A stretch of 64,000 bases of DNA, taken from positions 4,154,001-4,218,000 of the forward strand of contig NC_085108.1 of NCBI RefSeq assembly GCF_030269925.1, in the 5' to 3' direction. This DNA comes from Bombyx mori (Eukaryota; Arthropoda; Insecta; Lepidoptera; Bombycidae). Positions 35,071-45,300 of the stretch are shown one piece after another (the first letter of the stretch is position 1; each line of letters starts with the position of its first letter). A program made the translations under genes and the position numbers. Below the pieces are notes generated by a model. The model saw only the letters and a list, made by a program, of their open reading frames with translations. It searched no databases and had not been told where the DNA came from.

Positions 35071-38000
35071 AATTGTACACCAAAAAACAAATAAACAGTG
35101 CGATACATTAAACACAAAAAAGTACAATTGGCGGTCTTATCGCTAAGAGCGATCTCTTCCAGACAACCATCAGGTGGACAAGAATCATTTGGAAACGAAC
35201 TACGCGCGGTTTACCATTCCAGTGAAATACATAATATACATATATGTACACATACATATACACATACATACACACATTAATGTTTTTTATGTTTTAATGT
35301 TTTTTATTTATTTATTTATATATATATTGCTATGATTAATGATGAGATTACGGCCACCTATTGTTAAGTGGCCATCAGAGCCTATAGACGTCAACAATGT
35401 AAATGCCACTACCCGCCTTGAGACATGAATTCTGAGTCTCAATTTTATAGTACATTACTGCTTCACGACAGACATAGGCAGAGTGGTGGTATATACCCGT
35501 GCGGGCTCACAAGACGTCCTACCACCAGTAATTACGCAAATTATATGTTTTGCGGGTTTGATTTTTATTACGCGATGCTAATGTTCACCGTTGAAGTCAT
35601 TAGTGAATATAAATGACCAGAAAAAATGGTACTTGCTCTCTGGATTTGAACACAGGCACAATCGCATCGCAAGAGACGAATGCACCGGGCGTCTTATCCT
35701 TCAGGCCACGACGACCTCAAAATGTTAAATAAAACTATTTCTTAAGTTTCATTCCTCCTTGCGTCGTTCTCCTCATTACTGTGGGTCGTGACTCCCTCGA
35801 TGCATCAATCTCTTCCGTACGACTGCTCTACATCTACTGAAATTCTTGGCCTCGTGGAGGGTATCGTGGAGCTTTTGGATTACTGGTGGCTCGGAGGCCT
35901 TTTCAGTTTCACCAGGACAGGTGGGCGAGCAAAGGCTCAGCCAGGAGGGGTGGAATTAGCTAACAGCTAAAACGATCTATGACCTGTTTCAATTTAAAAA
36001 GTACATCACTCAAGTCAGATTTGTCAAGTTTCATTTGATTTATTTATTACAGGTGTTTTTGTCAATCAGAAGAAGGTGAGAGGATTTTCGGCGAAGTCCT
36101 GAATCTAGGTTCATCAACAGAACGGAATATGCACTGTGGTTAGTTTTATTATTAAGTTAATATCACGGATGGGTAATCTCATAGTAGAGCCGTGTATATG
36201 TTTTTTTTATTTTTTTTTATTGCTTAGATGGGTGGACGAGCTCACAGCCCACCTGGTGTTAAGTGGTTACTGGAGCCCATAGACATCCACAACGTCAATG
36301 CGCCACCCACCTTGAGATACAAGTTCTAAGGTCTCAAGTATAGTTACAACGGCTGCCCCACCCTTCAAACCGAAACGCATTACTGCTTCACGGCAGAAAT
36401 AGGCAGGGTGGTGGTACCCACCCGCGCGGACTCACAAGAGGTCCTACCACCAGTAATTGCCGTGTATTCTTGTTCCGTAATTGTTGCCGTGAATTCTCCC
36501 TCGGACCAGTATTACAGAGATTTAATGTCTCCCATAATAGAAGCAATCCCGCTAAAATCTTATACGTCGTAACGACATTATTAAGGGCTACCTACTTATG
36601 TCGTGAAGCAGTAATGCATTTCGGCTTGAAGTTTAGGGCAGCCGTTGTAACTATACTGAGATCTTAGAACTTATATCTCTAGGTGGGTGGTGGCATTTAC
36701 GTTGTAGATGTCTATGGGCTCCAGTAACCACTTAACACCAAGTGGGCTGTGAGCTCGTCCAACCATCTAAGCAATAAATAAATAAATAAATAAATGGAAT
36801 GCAAATACCGTAATATGTTACTTGTTCGTTGTATTACTCGTTTATAGCCTTGGATTTTTTTTCTCAACAGGATGCTCCCGTTTAAGTTGGAAGATCAAGA
36901 AATCCATTCAGACAGGGGTTAGGCTGCCGGTCCTGACTCCTAGGTGCACGGCTGACGGTAACTTCCATCCGATCCAGTGTATCGGCAATATTTGCTATTG
37001 TGTCGATACCGTAACGGGCATCATTGAGGAAGGAGATGGAAAAGAAATTGACCTCGACGAGGAGCCGGTCACAGAGTTGGAATGCTGTGAGTATGCGCAC
37101 TATTGTGGATTAGGGAAGGCATTTTAACATACATCCCGAGTCGGTAGTGTGGAGATTTGTGAAAGACTGTATACGGCATTCGCAGTGCGTTTCCAGAGAT
37201 CTTTTGTGTCATGTAAAATCCGGGTTTGCAAAGAACTGACTACCAGGGTGTTTCTTGAGCGCTTCTTCTTCTATATCGTTCCCTCACTACTGAGGATCGC
37301 GACCACATGTGACGTTCTTCCACTGTGCTCGATCATGGGTGGCATGGACTGCTTAATACAGACTACCACCAAGTGCTTCCCTTACTAGATCTGACCATCT
37401 GGCTGGTGTTCTGCCCACGGCATGCTTGCCCTCTATGTGACCCGCAATTATGAGCTTCTCTAATTCATGTCTTGAGCGCTTAGGCATTTGTATCTTCAAG
37501 GGTTTAGGGAGAGTACTCAGCGGTAGGCAGCGTCTTGACTATGACTCTGGCATTGCTAAAGTCCAACAGTAGTAATAAATAAAATAAAGGAAACTCAAGG
37601 AAGAAAGAAAATTCAGCTCTTTGAATCTATCTCAAACTCAACTTTGCTAATCACCAAGCTGTTAAGTTTCTAACGGGGCCCACGGAAATTACGGGGGCTC
37701 CTGGTATTTTATGATACTACTGGATACCATTGATTTTACTGGTGGCAGGACCTCTTGTGAGTCCGCACGGGTAGGTACTACCACCCTGCCTATTTCTGCC
37801 GTGCAGCAGTACTGCATTTCAGTTTGAAGGGTGGGACAGCCGTTGTAACTATGGAACTCATATCTCAACGTGGGTAGCGGCATTTACGGTGTAGATGTCT
37901 AAGGGCTCCGGTAACCACTTAATACCAGGTGGGCTGTGAGCTCGTCTACTCTAATATACAATTAAAAAAAATGTATGCACTTCAAAATTTATCATTAACT

Positions 38001-40409
38001 GTCAACAAAATGATTTTTTAAAATCTGAAATGCAATGGATTAAAATCCAATGAGATCCATTTGGAGCTCGAGAAACCCAAATGGGGATGCGAACGTATAA
38101 TAAATCAGTGTATCTTTTTGAACTACAGACAATCCTCGTCTGGATTTCTTCCCCGAATTCAGTAGAGGCGAACCGCCCTACCAGTATACGACGCCTTGTC
38201 TCAAAGACGTTACGGAGAAGATAGACATGTTCTTGCAGAGCATAGAAGATGGGTTCATTGTGGATTACTTCAACAGCTTCCCAGAGTGCAAGCCTGACGG
38301 AACCTACGGTACTGTCCTCGAGAACAGTGATGGAATGTGAGTATCATAAATTAAAACCGTATAATTAAAATGCAGTTTCAAAGTCTATTTTATTTACGCT
38401 CTACTGGTATTATATGTTTTTGGTTTCCTTTAGAAATGCGGCTTTGTTTCATTTTCCCATATTTGTGCACTTTCACAGATATTAAACAGTTAATAAGCCA
38501 CCGTTATTACACATTTAAACCTGAAGAAACACTAAATAGACAAAATAAAACAAATCACACAACTTTACTCCTCGCGTTCCCGCCAAAAAGTCATATTGTC
38601 TTTTAAAATACTAACCATAGATACACTGAATATTAAGTGAATAATATCTATGATCTATATCGATACTTCCTCACATTTATCGTAAACTTTTCTTTAGAAA
38701 TGAGGTAGAAATAAGAAATGAGGCTCGATATGGAAGACGAAACTCCGAAATCCTTGGGATTTTTATGTTAGTTTATATACCTAGTTAGTTTAGTTTATAG
38801 CTTTTATAAGGACAATAGGAAAAGCGAAAGTAAATCGTAAAAGTAGTTATTACTAGATTTTTATTTTAATTGAATTTGTAATTTTGCCTGCGGAGTGGGT
38901 GAAAACTCTGTAAAACAGAATTGACTAGTTGGCGACAGGTAAAGTATTCTTACATCAGAAACTTCGTTCGCACAGACGATCTTGTGAACAATCACTCTTT
39001 AGACATTCGTAGATTTTATTAGTTTTGTTGAAATGCGTTGCACAAGTAAAGTTAGAAGCTTGAGAGATCTTGAAATCGAGAGAGAACTTGCGGAAGTGTT
39101 TGTGAAAAGATTTCAATGGCGATTTTATATTTCGGAACCTAAATGGTATGTGTTATTTCCAATTTACAGGAAAATATGTGCCGATCAAAGAGGCGTTCAG
39201 ATAAAAGATTATGAAGCAAAACCAGATACGCCAGAATATGAAGCCATGAATTGTAGTAAGTAGAATTCATAAAACAAAATGCTGAGCCACCTATTGGTGA
39301 ATCGCAAATCTTAGTAGCATTTTTTTCTGTGGAAACTATCAAGGTTTTATGTGGTATAATTCCCAGAATCTCGATATATATATTTTGTAAAGATTTTATG
39401 TCCTGTTAACAAAACCTTTGAGCCAAGTCATATATTTTCTTCTAGCATTCTATTATAATAAGAAAAGTGAAATAAATCGAAACGAGATAATGATCGATTA
39501 ATTTAAGACTTTAATCAATTGGGATGAAATCATTCCCGATTCTGCGGAAAGAATGGGAAGCAGTCGACGTCGCCCCAAACACGTCATTTCGGATCCTCCC
39601 GATCCACTACCGGTGCTTTTAGGTACCTCAAGCACCGGTTACCGTTCTCGTCGAACCCGTCGCTTGCAACGAAGGGCTCGACGAGTAAATCAACCCTCAG
39701 ACACAGCCCACTGAGTTTCTCGCCGGATCTTCTCAGTGGGTCGCGTTTCCGATCCGGTGGTAGATTCTGCGAAGCACGGCCCTTGCTAGGGTTCGTGTTA
39801 GCAACGTCGTCAGGTTTGAGCCCCGTGAGCTCATCTACTAGTTAAGGTTCCGTTGAAATAGCCTCTCAAGGCGATCAGCTTAGGCAGGCAAAAAAAAGGT
39901 ATGAAATGAAATGAAATGACTGTATAGATCAAGTAAAATGCTGGTGATTTACTAAGACTTTTCAGTAGGCATTTTGTAAGAACCCGAGAAGTTATTACAC
40001 ATTTAAAGCTGAAGAAAAACTTATTGAACAAAATAAAACAAATTACACAGCTTCGCTCCTCACGTTCCCTCCAAATTGTCCTCAAGACATTCTCAAGTTA
40101 TTGTCATTTAGAATGCTAACCATAGATAATACACTGAATATTAAATGAATAATATCTATGATTGATATCGATACTTCTTCATATTTGTACAATGTAAATG
40201 TTTGAAATGTTTCAGATTGTGCACAAACATCACTCGTAATGGCAGATGCTCTTGAAAAACCAGTCTGTTGTAAGAACGGTAATTTCCGTCGCATACAATG
40301 CCGGCGAGGGATGTGCCGTTGTGTTGATACCGATGGTAGACAAGTAGGAACGGATTCGAGTGATGTGACTAGACTTCCCTGCTTCACGGCAAACTGGCGA
40401 GATTGTTAG
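30854..40409 (+). CDS. Secreted protein: IGFBP N-terminal domain plus four thyroglobulin type-1 domains
   Basis: Nine exons (30854-30937, 32689-32818, 33685-33801, 34504-34639, 36053-36138, 36871-37086, 38129-38336, 39170-39255, 40216-40409) join in matching phases into 418 codons plus TAG. Residues 1-18 form a signal peptide (MAYFRLYLFLFCLKLVES). Residues 22-108 carry 12 cysteines with the IGFBP core CNCCPYC (61-67). Thyroglobulin type-1 domains: 115-184 (CFC at 157-159), 186-256 (QC 221, CYCVD 226-230), about 280-354 (degenerate) and 356-410 (QC 383, CRCVD 388-392). IGFBP-plus-Tg1 is the layout of vertebrate insulin-like growth factor binding proteins. Tg1 domains often inhibit cysteine proteases; ligand and target here are unknown. 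The assembly is mine; each junction is GT-AG. No gene symbol assigned. Confidence 0.85.
30938..32688. other. IGFBP/Tg1 gene intron 1
   Basis: AT-rich. A reversed family E copy lies at about 31990-32300, a decayed Bm1-like piece near 31855-31930, and ATT/AAT runs near 31260-31300. Confidence 0.6.
32689..32818 (+). CDS. IGFBP/Tg1 gene exon 2: IGFBP core
   Basis: Acceptor TTTTGCAG, donor GTTAGT, phase 0 to 1. Encodes KHIREHGCPEPPIHC and LCNCCPYCLTFI. This exon is needed to reconcile the phases of exons 1 and 3. Confidence 0.8.
32992..33331 (+). repeat. Family B repeat, split by a MITE
   Basis: Long form in intron 2. Its 3' end resumes at 33501-33522 after the family M MITE. Confidence 0.78.
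33332..33500. mobile_element. Family M palindromic MITE, complete
   Basis: 169 bp. The 45-bp terminal inverted repeats (GTGCTTAGTGCGAGTTT...) have two mismatches. It is inserted in the 3' end of a family B copy. Confidence 0.88.
33685..33801 (+). CDS. IGFBP/Tg1 gene exon 3: end of IGFBP domain
   Basis: Acceptor GGCATGTAG, donor GTATGT, phase 1 to 1. Encodes EEGDHCSAGG, VGRCGDGLTCV and SYCRR, the C-terminal cysteines of an IGFBP fold. Confidence 0.82.
34504..34639 (+). CDS. IGFBP/Tg1 gene exon 4: first half of Tg1 domain 1
   Basis: Acceptor CTTTTCAG, donor GTACGT, phase 1 to 2. Carries C115, RPHCDGKGKF and the C151 that replaces the usual QC with YC. Confidence 0.85.
35038..35280 (+). repeat. 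Dispersed repeat with (AG)n
   Basis: (AG)n followed by GCGGTCTTATCGCTAAGAGC and AAGAATCATTTGGAAACGAA. The same pair of blocks recurs at 46137-46440, where a Bm1 is inserted between them. Probably a LINE 3' region. Confidence 0.65.
35327..35716 (-). mobile_element. Bm1 SINE, diverged near full length
   Basis: TTAAGTGGCCATCAGAGCC to TCAGGCCACGACGACC. Older than most copies here. Confidence 0.82.
35850..35970 (-). repeat. Family B' repeat fragment
   Basis: Complement of the CTGGCTGAGCCTTTGCTCGC, CCTGTCCTGGTGAAACTG block. Confidence 0.65.
36053..36138 (+). CDS. IGFBP/Tg1 gene exon 5: second half of Tg1 domain 1
   Basis: Acceptor TTATTACAG, donor GTTAGT, phase 2 to 1. Begins with the CFC motif and ends at the sixth cysteine (NMHC). 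Confidence 0.85.
36198..36458 (-). mobile_element. Bm1 SINE, 5' truncated, with target-site duplication
   Basis: In intron 5. Flanked by GCCGTGTAT at 36189-36197 and 36459-36467, showing that the truncation happened at insertion. Confidence 0.93.
36590..36795 (+). mobile_element. Bm1 SINE, 3' part
   Basis: GTCGTGAAGCAGTAATGC to ATCTAAGCAATAAATAAATA. It lies about 75 bp upstream of exon 6. Confidence 0.9.
36871..37086 (+). CDS. IGFBP/Tg1 gene exon 6: Tg1 domain 2
   Basis: Acceptor TCTCAACAG, donor GTGAGT, phase 1 to 1. A whole Tg1 domain in one exon: PRCTADGNFHPIQC, CYCVD, and a final ELEC. Confidence 0.92.
37160..37585 (+). mobile_element. Jockey-like LINE tail (family D), interrupted
   Basis: The 3' end of a jockey-like LINE in intron 6 (GTGTTTCTTGAGCGC, later GCGGTAGGCAGCGTCTTG), split by the insert at 37265-37470. 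Confidence 0.65.
37265..37470 (-). mobile_element. LINE fragment with 11-bp target-site duplication
   Basis: Antisense LINE tail (CACTACTGAGGATCGCGACC) flanked by CTTGAGCGCTT at 37254-37264 and 37471-37481. Confidence 0.75.
37738..37952 (+). mobile_element. Bm1 SINE, diverged
   Basis: ACTGGTGGCAGGACCTCTTG to CTGTGAGCTCGTC; no clear A-tail. Confidence 0.85.
38129..38336 (+). CDS. IGFBP/Tg1 gene exon 7: linker and start of Tg1 domain 3
   Basis: Acceptor GAACTACAG, donor GTGAGT, phase 1 to 2. Encodes C280, FPECKPDGTYG (C310) and NSDG where the QC motif normally lies. Confidence 0.88.
38395..38695 (+). repeat. Family E repeat
   Basis: In intron 7. GCACTTTCACAGATATTAA, CTCGCGTTCCCGCCAAAAAG, TGAATAATATCTATGATC. 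Direct copy of the element at 39465-40190. Confidence 0.7.
39170..39255 (+). CDS. IGFBP/Tg1 gene exon 8: end of Tg1 domain 3
   Basis: Acceptor AATTTACAG, donor GTAAGT, phase 2 to 1. MKICADQRGVQI replaces the CWCVD-G--I signature; the final cysteine is in EAMNC. Confidence 0.85.
39465..40190 (+). repeat. Family E repeat, interrupted by family B
   Basis: In intron 8. The left part ends AATTGGGATGAAAT and the right part resumes ATGAAATGAAATG after the family B insert. Its right end lies about 25 bp from the exon 9 acceptor. Confidence 0.65.
39533..39895 (+). repeat. Family B repeat inserted in family E
   Basis: Long form (CCCGATTCTGCGGAAAGAAT to AGCTTAGGCAGGCAAAAAAA). ATGAAAT on both sides is a likely target-site duplication. 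Confidence 0.8.
40216..40409 (+). CDS. IGFBP/Tg1 gene exon 9: Tg1 domain 4 and stop
   Basis: Acceptor ATGTTTCAG, phase 1. KNGNFRRIQC, MCRCVDTDGRQVG, final LPC and a short tail NWRDC before TAG. No clear polyadenylation signal was found. Confidence 0.9.
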
Positions 40410-40786
40410 CTATTAAATTTGAAAATGAAGAAGAAAAAATATTTGTAACGACATTGCTTTTTTGTAAAAATAATGGTTCAGTTGTACAGTCTGTCTTAGT
40501 TTCAAACCTACGTGAAGTTTTTTGTTAAGAAACATAGTTTTTTGGTATAATGAAGTCAAATGGAAACCTTGATCAGGACGCCATTCTGAATTTATTTCGT
40601 AATGTTTACACAAACAAATACCAATACTTGAAATAACAATACTTTTATAAATAGAATCACTTGATCAAAATTGATGTTTTTATTTATCTTACATTTGTAA
40701 TTTGGAATCAGCAATTTGGAATTAAAAAAGTTTTTGGGGCTTTATAATTATTATCAATATTTTCTATCAACTAGTTCATTTTTTTA
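40410..40786. other. 3' UTR region of the IGFBP/Tg1 gene
   Basis: AT-rich. ATTAAA at 40412 is too close to the stop to be the likely poly(A) signal, and no AATAAA follows at a normal distance. Confidence 0.35.
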
Positions 40787-41004
40787 TAGCTTAGATAAGT
40801 GAACCAGCTCACGGCTCACCTGGTAAGTGGTTACCGGAGCACATAGACATTTACAACTTAAATGCCGCCACCCACCTTGAGATATGAGTTCTAGTCTCAT
40901 AATAGTTATAACGGCTGGTGAATTACTGCTTCACGGAAGAAATATGCAAGGTGGTGATACCTACCCACGCGGACTCATAAGACATCCTAGGTACCATCAG
41001 TAAA
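40787..41004 (-). mobile_element. Bm1 SINE, diverged
   Basis: CTTAGATAAGTGAACCAGCTC, GCCGCCACCCACCTTGAG, TACCTACCCACGCGGACTC. Confidence 0.8.
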
Positions 41005-41120
41005 TCTCTTAAAATCATCTTACTCCAATAACCTTTCGTTATGAAATCCTTCGTCACTTTGAAAATAACACGACCCTATCATACCGCCTCTAGATGGGCC
41101 TCGTATTATCACAATAGTTC

Positions 41121-41232
41121 CGTGTGTGTGAGTTTTTTTAATTTCTCGATCTACGTTTGCTGCTAGAGGCGCTGTTTCAAGTTTGAGTTAACTTTTACGC
41201 GATCGAGAAGTTAAAAAGCACGCACTAAGCAC
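41121..41232. mobile_element. Family M palindromic MITE, degraded
   Basis: Ends GTGTGTGTGAGTTTTTTTAA and AAAAGCACGCACTAAGCAC, with GCTAGAGGCGCTGTT in the middle. Confidence 0.65.
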
Positions 41233-41419
41233 ACAGTACTAAAAGCACCAGTAGCACACTCGAAGCGCGCACTGAAGCATCCACATTGGTCGTTTACTAC
41301 CTTACTACCTTGGCTTTATAATATTATTATATTAAGACACATGGTATTTTACTAGATGACAAACGAAAAACTAATTCAGCTTACTCGTACTCAAAAATTC
41401 TTTAAACTACCTGCGATCA

Positions 41420-41545
41420 TGGTGCTTGCCCCAGCGCTGAAATGCCTGAATGCTGTCATGTTATTTCTCAAACGAGGTTTTGGTAGAATAGGTACTAAGC
41501 GGTGGATAGCGGCTTGACGTGCACCTGGCATTATTGGCGGCCATG
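41420..41545 (+). repeat. Family D LINE tail, diverged
   Basis: TCTCAAACGAGGTTTTGGTAG, GGATAGCGGCTTGACGTGC, TGGCATTATTGGCGGCC. Confidence 0.55.
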
Positions 41546-41626
41546 ATTGAGTATGATCTATATCTATTTATAATATATATGTACTTACAATGACATTACA
41601 AATATATATTGAATATATTTCAAAAG

Positions 41627-41745
41627 TAGGCAGCGGCTTGGCTCTGCCCCTGGCATTGCTGAAGTCTATGGGCGACGGTAACCACTCACCATCAGGTGGG
41701 CCGTATGCCCGTCTGCCTACAAAGGCAATAAATAAAAAATATTGG
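41627..41745 (+). repeat. Family D LINE tail
   Basis: GTAGGCAGCGGCTTGGCTCT to GTCTGCCTACAAAGGCAATA; a clean copy. Confidence 0.8.
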
Positions 41746-41879
41746 GATTATAAAATATCGTTAAAACCAAAAATCGCAAGTAGCCGTTAAATAATCTTTA
41801 TAAAAAACCTCGACAAGAATTAAAAAAAAAAAAAAATTAGTTATTTTTATTGTGTTAGGAACTTTTATGTCACCTTATT

Positions 41880-42278
41880 GGCATTTGAGCCTTTAAATAA
41901 ATTTACCTTTACTCATCCCGAAACTTCATGATCGGAATCCGTCAACAAAATCTGAATCAAAACGTCAATCAAGTGAAATGTCAAATGTAGCTTGTTGAGG
42001 TAGAGAAAGTGAACGGTGTTTTCGTCGAATTTAACTTCTGAAGTTCATTAAAATTTCGATGTAAAAATACGGACTTGAAACGTAGCGGCGACATGTAATT
42101 GAAATTAAAAATAATAGAGTACTTTTTAATTTTATATAAACTAATATTGGTTGAGGTTATAATTTCAATTTATATCAATTCGTCACCATAGTTGTGCGCC
42201 AGCAGTATATTTAGTACCGGAAAGCTATTAAACTATCTTATTACTGTTTTCAACAGTTCCAGACTAAATAGAAGAAAA
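41880..42278 (+). promoter_or_regulatory. Presumed Lnpk promoter and 5' UTR
   Basis: Repeat-free DNA directly upstream of the Lnpk start codon. No TATA box is obvious and the transcription start is not visible. Confidence 0.35.
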
Positions 42279-42305
42279 ATGGGCCTTATAATTTCAAGAT
42301 TTCGC
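42279..42305 (+). CDS. Lnpk: Lnpk exon 1
   Basis: Nine codons, MGLIISRFR, context AGAAAAATGG, donor GTAAGT, phase 0. Chosen as the start because Gly2 and the basic end fit lunapark N-termini. Confidence 0.85.
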
Positions 42306-45300
42306 GTAAGTAATAGTTTGATAAACATTTTTTGGAGATGAAACCAAAGACTATTTTGATTATCATTTGGCTACATTTCAAATGTTAGTTCGCTTCGAAC
42401 TATATGCGGATTAATGTTATTGATATACACGAGGTAATCGATAGCGAAACGCCAACTTTTTTATGTTAGAAATAATATGTAGGATTCACGAAAAGAAAAA
42501 CAGATCTTTTATTTAATTAGAAATTACTAACTTTCTGTTAGCTTACTTATTAACTAACTAAAATTTAACCACACATATATTTGGTAAGAGTTGTCTGCAG
42601 TTAATTTGAATCCACCAATAAACTTAAGACCAATGGTATTGATGGGAATTGAGATGAGATTGAGAGTTTGTATCAGATATATATATATATATAATATGTT
42701 TTCCTTAAAATAAAAACAACTAAACAATCATATTTATGACTGTTTTTTTCTTCTGATCAGCTATATCTGTGTTGTTTTTCATGAATCAATGAAAAATGGG
42801 GGTCTACCAAACTAGGGACAAGAGCCTGCCTAGTTTAATAATGGAGTTTATAAAATTTTTATGTTATATTAGATTATTTATCCATCGACAGCTGACTACT
42901 CTGTATTACATTAAGAAGAAGATGTTAGCTTATATGATTTACGGTACGCAGCAGCTCAGCTCTGCCACTGATATTGCTGATGTCCATGAGTGACAGTAAC
43001 CACTCAACATCAGGTGGGTTGTAAGATAGTCTGCCTACTAGGGCAAAAAAAATATTTAAATAATAATATTGTACAAAATTAACGGCAAATAATAAATAAA
43101 AAATTGATATAAGATTATTAGGATGTCTTGTTATTAAAATTTTTATAAATAGGCAGTAATACAACATATTCAAATTGTTCCTTAAGAGTGGAATTGTGAA
43201 AAAATACAAATTGAGCAGTTCATTTGTTTTATTATATTATATAATTTATTATACACATTTAAAAATGTTACAATGTTGAAAATTGCGTAAAAATCATAAC
43301 TTGGGAAATTTTCTAAATTGTGTATAAACTTTAAAATTTAGTTAGTATCCTGACAGTCGGAGATAAAGATTTTAGGAAACTTGTTTGTCCTGTTATTAAA
43401 GAGGAAAATAAGAAAGGGGCATGTTTGTACGGACATTAAGTAATATTTCGTCAATAGTTAATTAATGTGTAAACATGGACTGTTATCTTTAAATTTTATA
43501 ATTTCATATTGGATATACTATTAACAGATAAAGTAACAATTAGGCAATGAAGTATGATTGTTATATTTTAATTGTAATTCAAATATTTTTTGTTCTTCTC
43601 TTGTCCATAAAATGTTGGGATTTCTTTTTTTTTATTTATTGCTTAGATGGGTGGACGAGCTCACAGCCCACCTGGTGTTAAGTGGTTACTGGAGCCCATG
43701 GACATCTACAACGTGAATGCGCCACCCACCTTGAGATATAAGTTCTAAGATCTCAGTATGGCTACAACGGCTGCCCCACCCTTCAAACCGAAACGCATTA
43801 CTGCTTCACGGCAGAAATAGGCAGGGCGGTGGTACCTACCCGCGCGTACTCACAAGAGGTCCTACCAATAGAGAAACAAAAAATAATACATGTTTTTCAA
43901 TTTGTTTATTAAATTTAAACACATAGATGTAATATTATACTTTGTAAATACAGGAAACCTACTACATAAAAGCTAGTGTTTCCCTTTTCTAAAGTATAAG
44001 AACACACTACAAAAATTGAATTGAAAATATCACAAAAATGTATTTATTTCATGAAATACAAACTGGATATTAGTACTAAAACATGAAAGTGAATAATAAT
44101 GGTACTTCACGTTAAGCCTCCTGTTTACTATATAGATGAAAATTGTTGAACCTTCCCAAAATTACACTTCTTATGTAAAAATGTGATGCTAAATGTCCTT
44201 AGCTAAAACACGTCTACTGTTGAATATAGGTCTCTCAAGGTTTTTCACCAGGTTGTTGGCTTACGTTGCTGGTTCTGCATGCTGTGTCTTCCAGTGAGCA
44301 TTTTCTAATGAAGAACTCATCTTTTCTAGCGGCGGTCATTAGCTCTCAAATTTAATAAAGTTATTACAACGGAAATGCTTTAAAGTACTCTAATTAACTC
44401 AGTGTAACTGACAATGACCGGCCGACCTTAGGTGTATTGTTCTAACATTTCTACATATTAAAATGTTACAATAGATTACATTTCAGAACACCACCGAGGA
44501 ATTCCAAGAATGTATTAATTTTATTGTACAAATAATAGTTTACTTTTGTATCGTGTGGTAGACTGAAGTTTAAAACGGTTGAGGCGTCCTCTGCTTCGCA
44601 GTAAAGGTGACTAGTGTACTTACTCCTAATGTGTGATATCACTATGCCACGATCCAAATAATAATCACGACGGCACGACATATTGAAAGAAGTGCTCCCG
44701 ACGACTTTCACGATGAAGACATACCATCGTGTAATAAAAATGAAAATCACAAATATGTAACTGCGGTATTACTGGTATTGATAGTAGGGCGTTTTTTGAG
44801 TGTAATGGTATATCGCCATTCAGCCTACTGTCGGTTATTCTTCTTCTCTGTCATACTCCTGGCGGAGTGGTCGTGGTTATGTATTGTCTTTATGCCTTGG
44901 TGGCGGTACGTGTACATTCAATAAGGGAACACTTTGTTGATGACTTATTAATAAAGTCTGCCCATCTTGTGGGTGATTGGCCGCGAGAGCGTTGACCGTC
45001 TGTCTACACCAGGGGTTCCCAAACTTTATTTTGGCTACTGCATTTTTTCACCTTCTTAAGAACCACTATATCGAGAGCTCAGTCGGTGTCCCAGTCCGCC
45101 TTGATTAAATTACAAATCGCCTTCCAAGCCTCTACACAACGCCCCCGCTTTTTTCCGTGTCTCTAACCGCTCCTCCTTTAGGCTTGCAGCGCCCACAACG
45201 GGGCGTCATCGGCCACTTTGGGAAAGGCTGGTCTACACCATTAATCGTTACAATGAGCTTTCGTTACGGATGATATGTCCAAACATATTAAGGATTCGCA

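Larger units (their letters stand above)
34640..36052. other. IGFBP/Tg1 gene intron 4
   Basis: Holds an AG microsatellite (35038-35063), a LINE 3'-UTR-like repeat (35095-35280), a diverged Bm1 and a family B' fragment. Confidence 0.6.
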
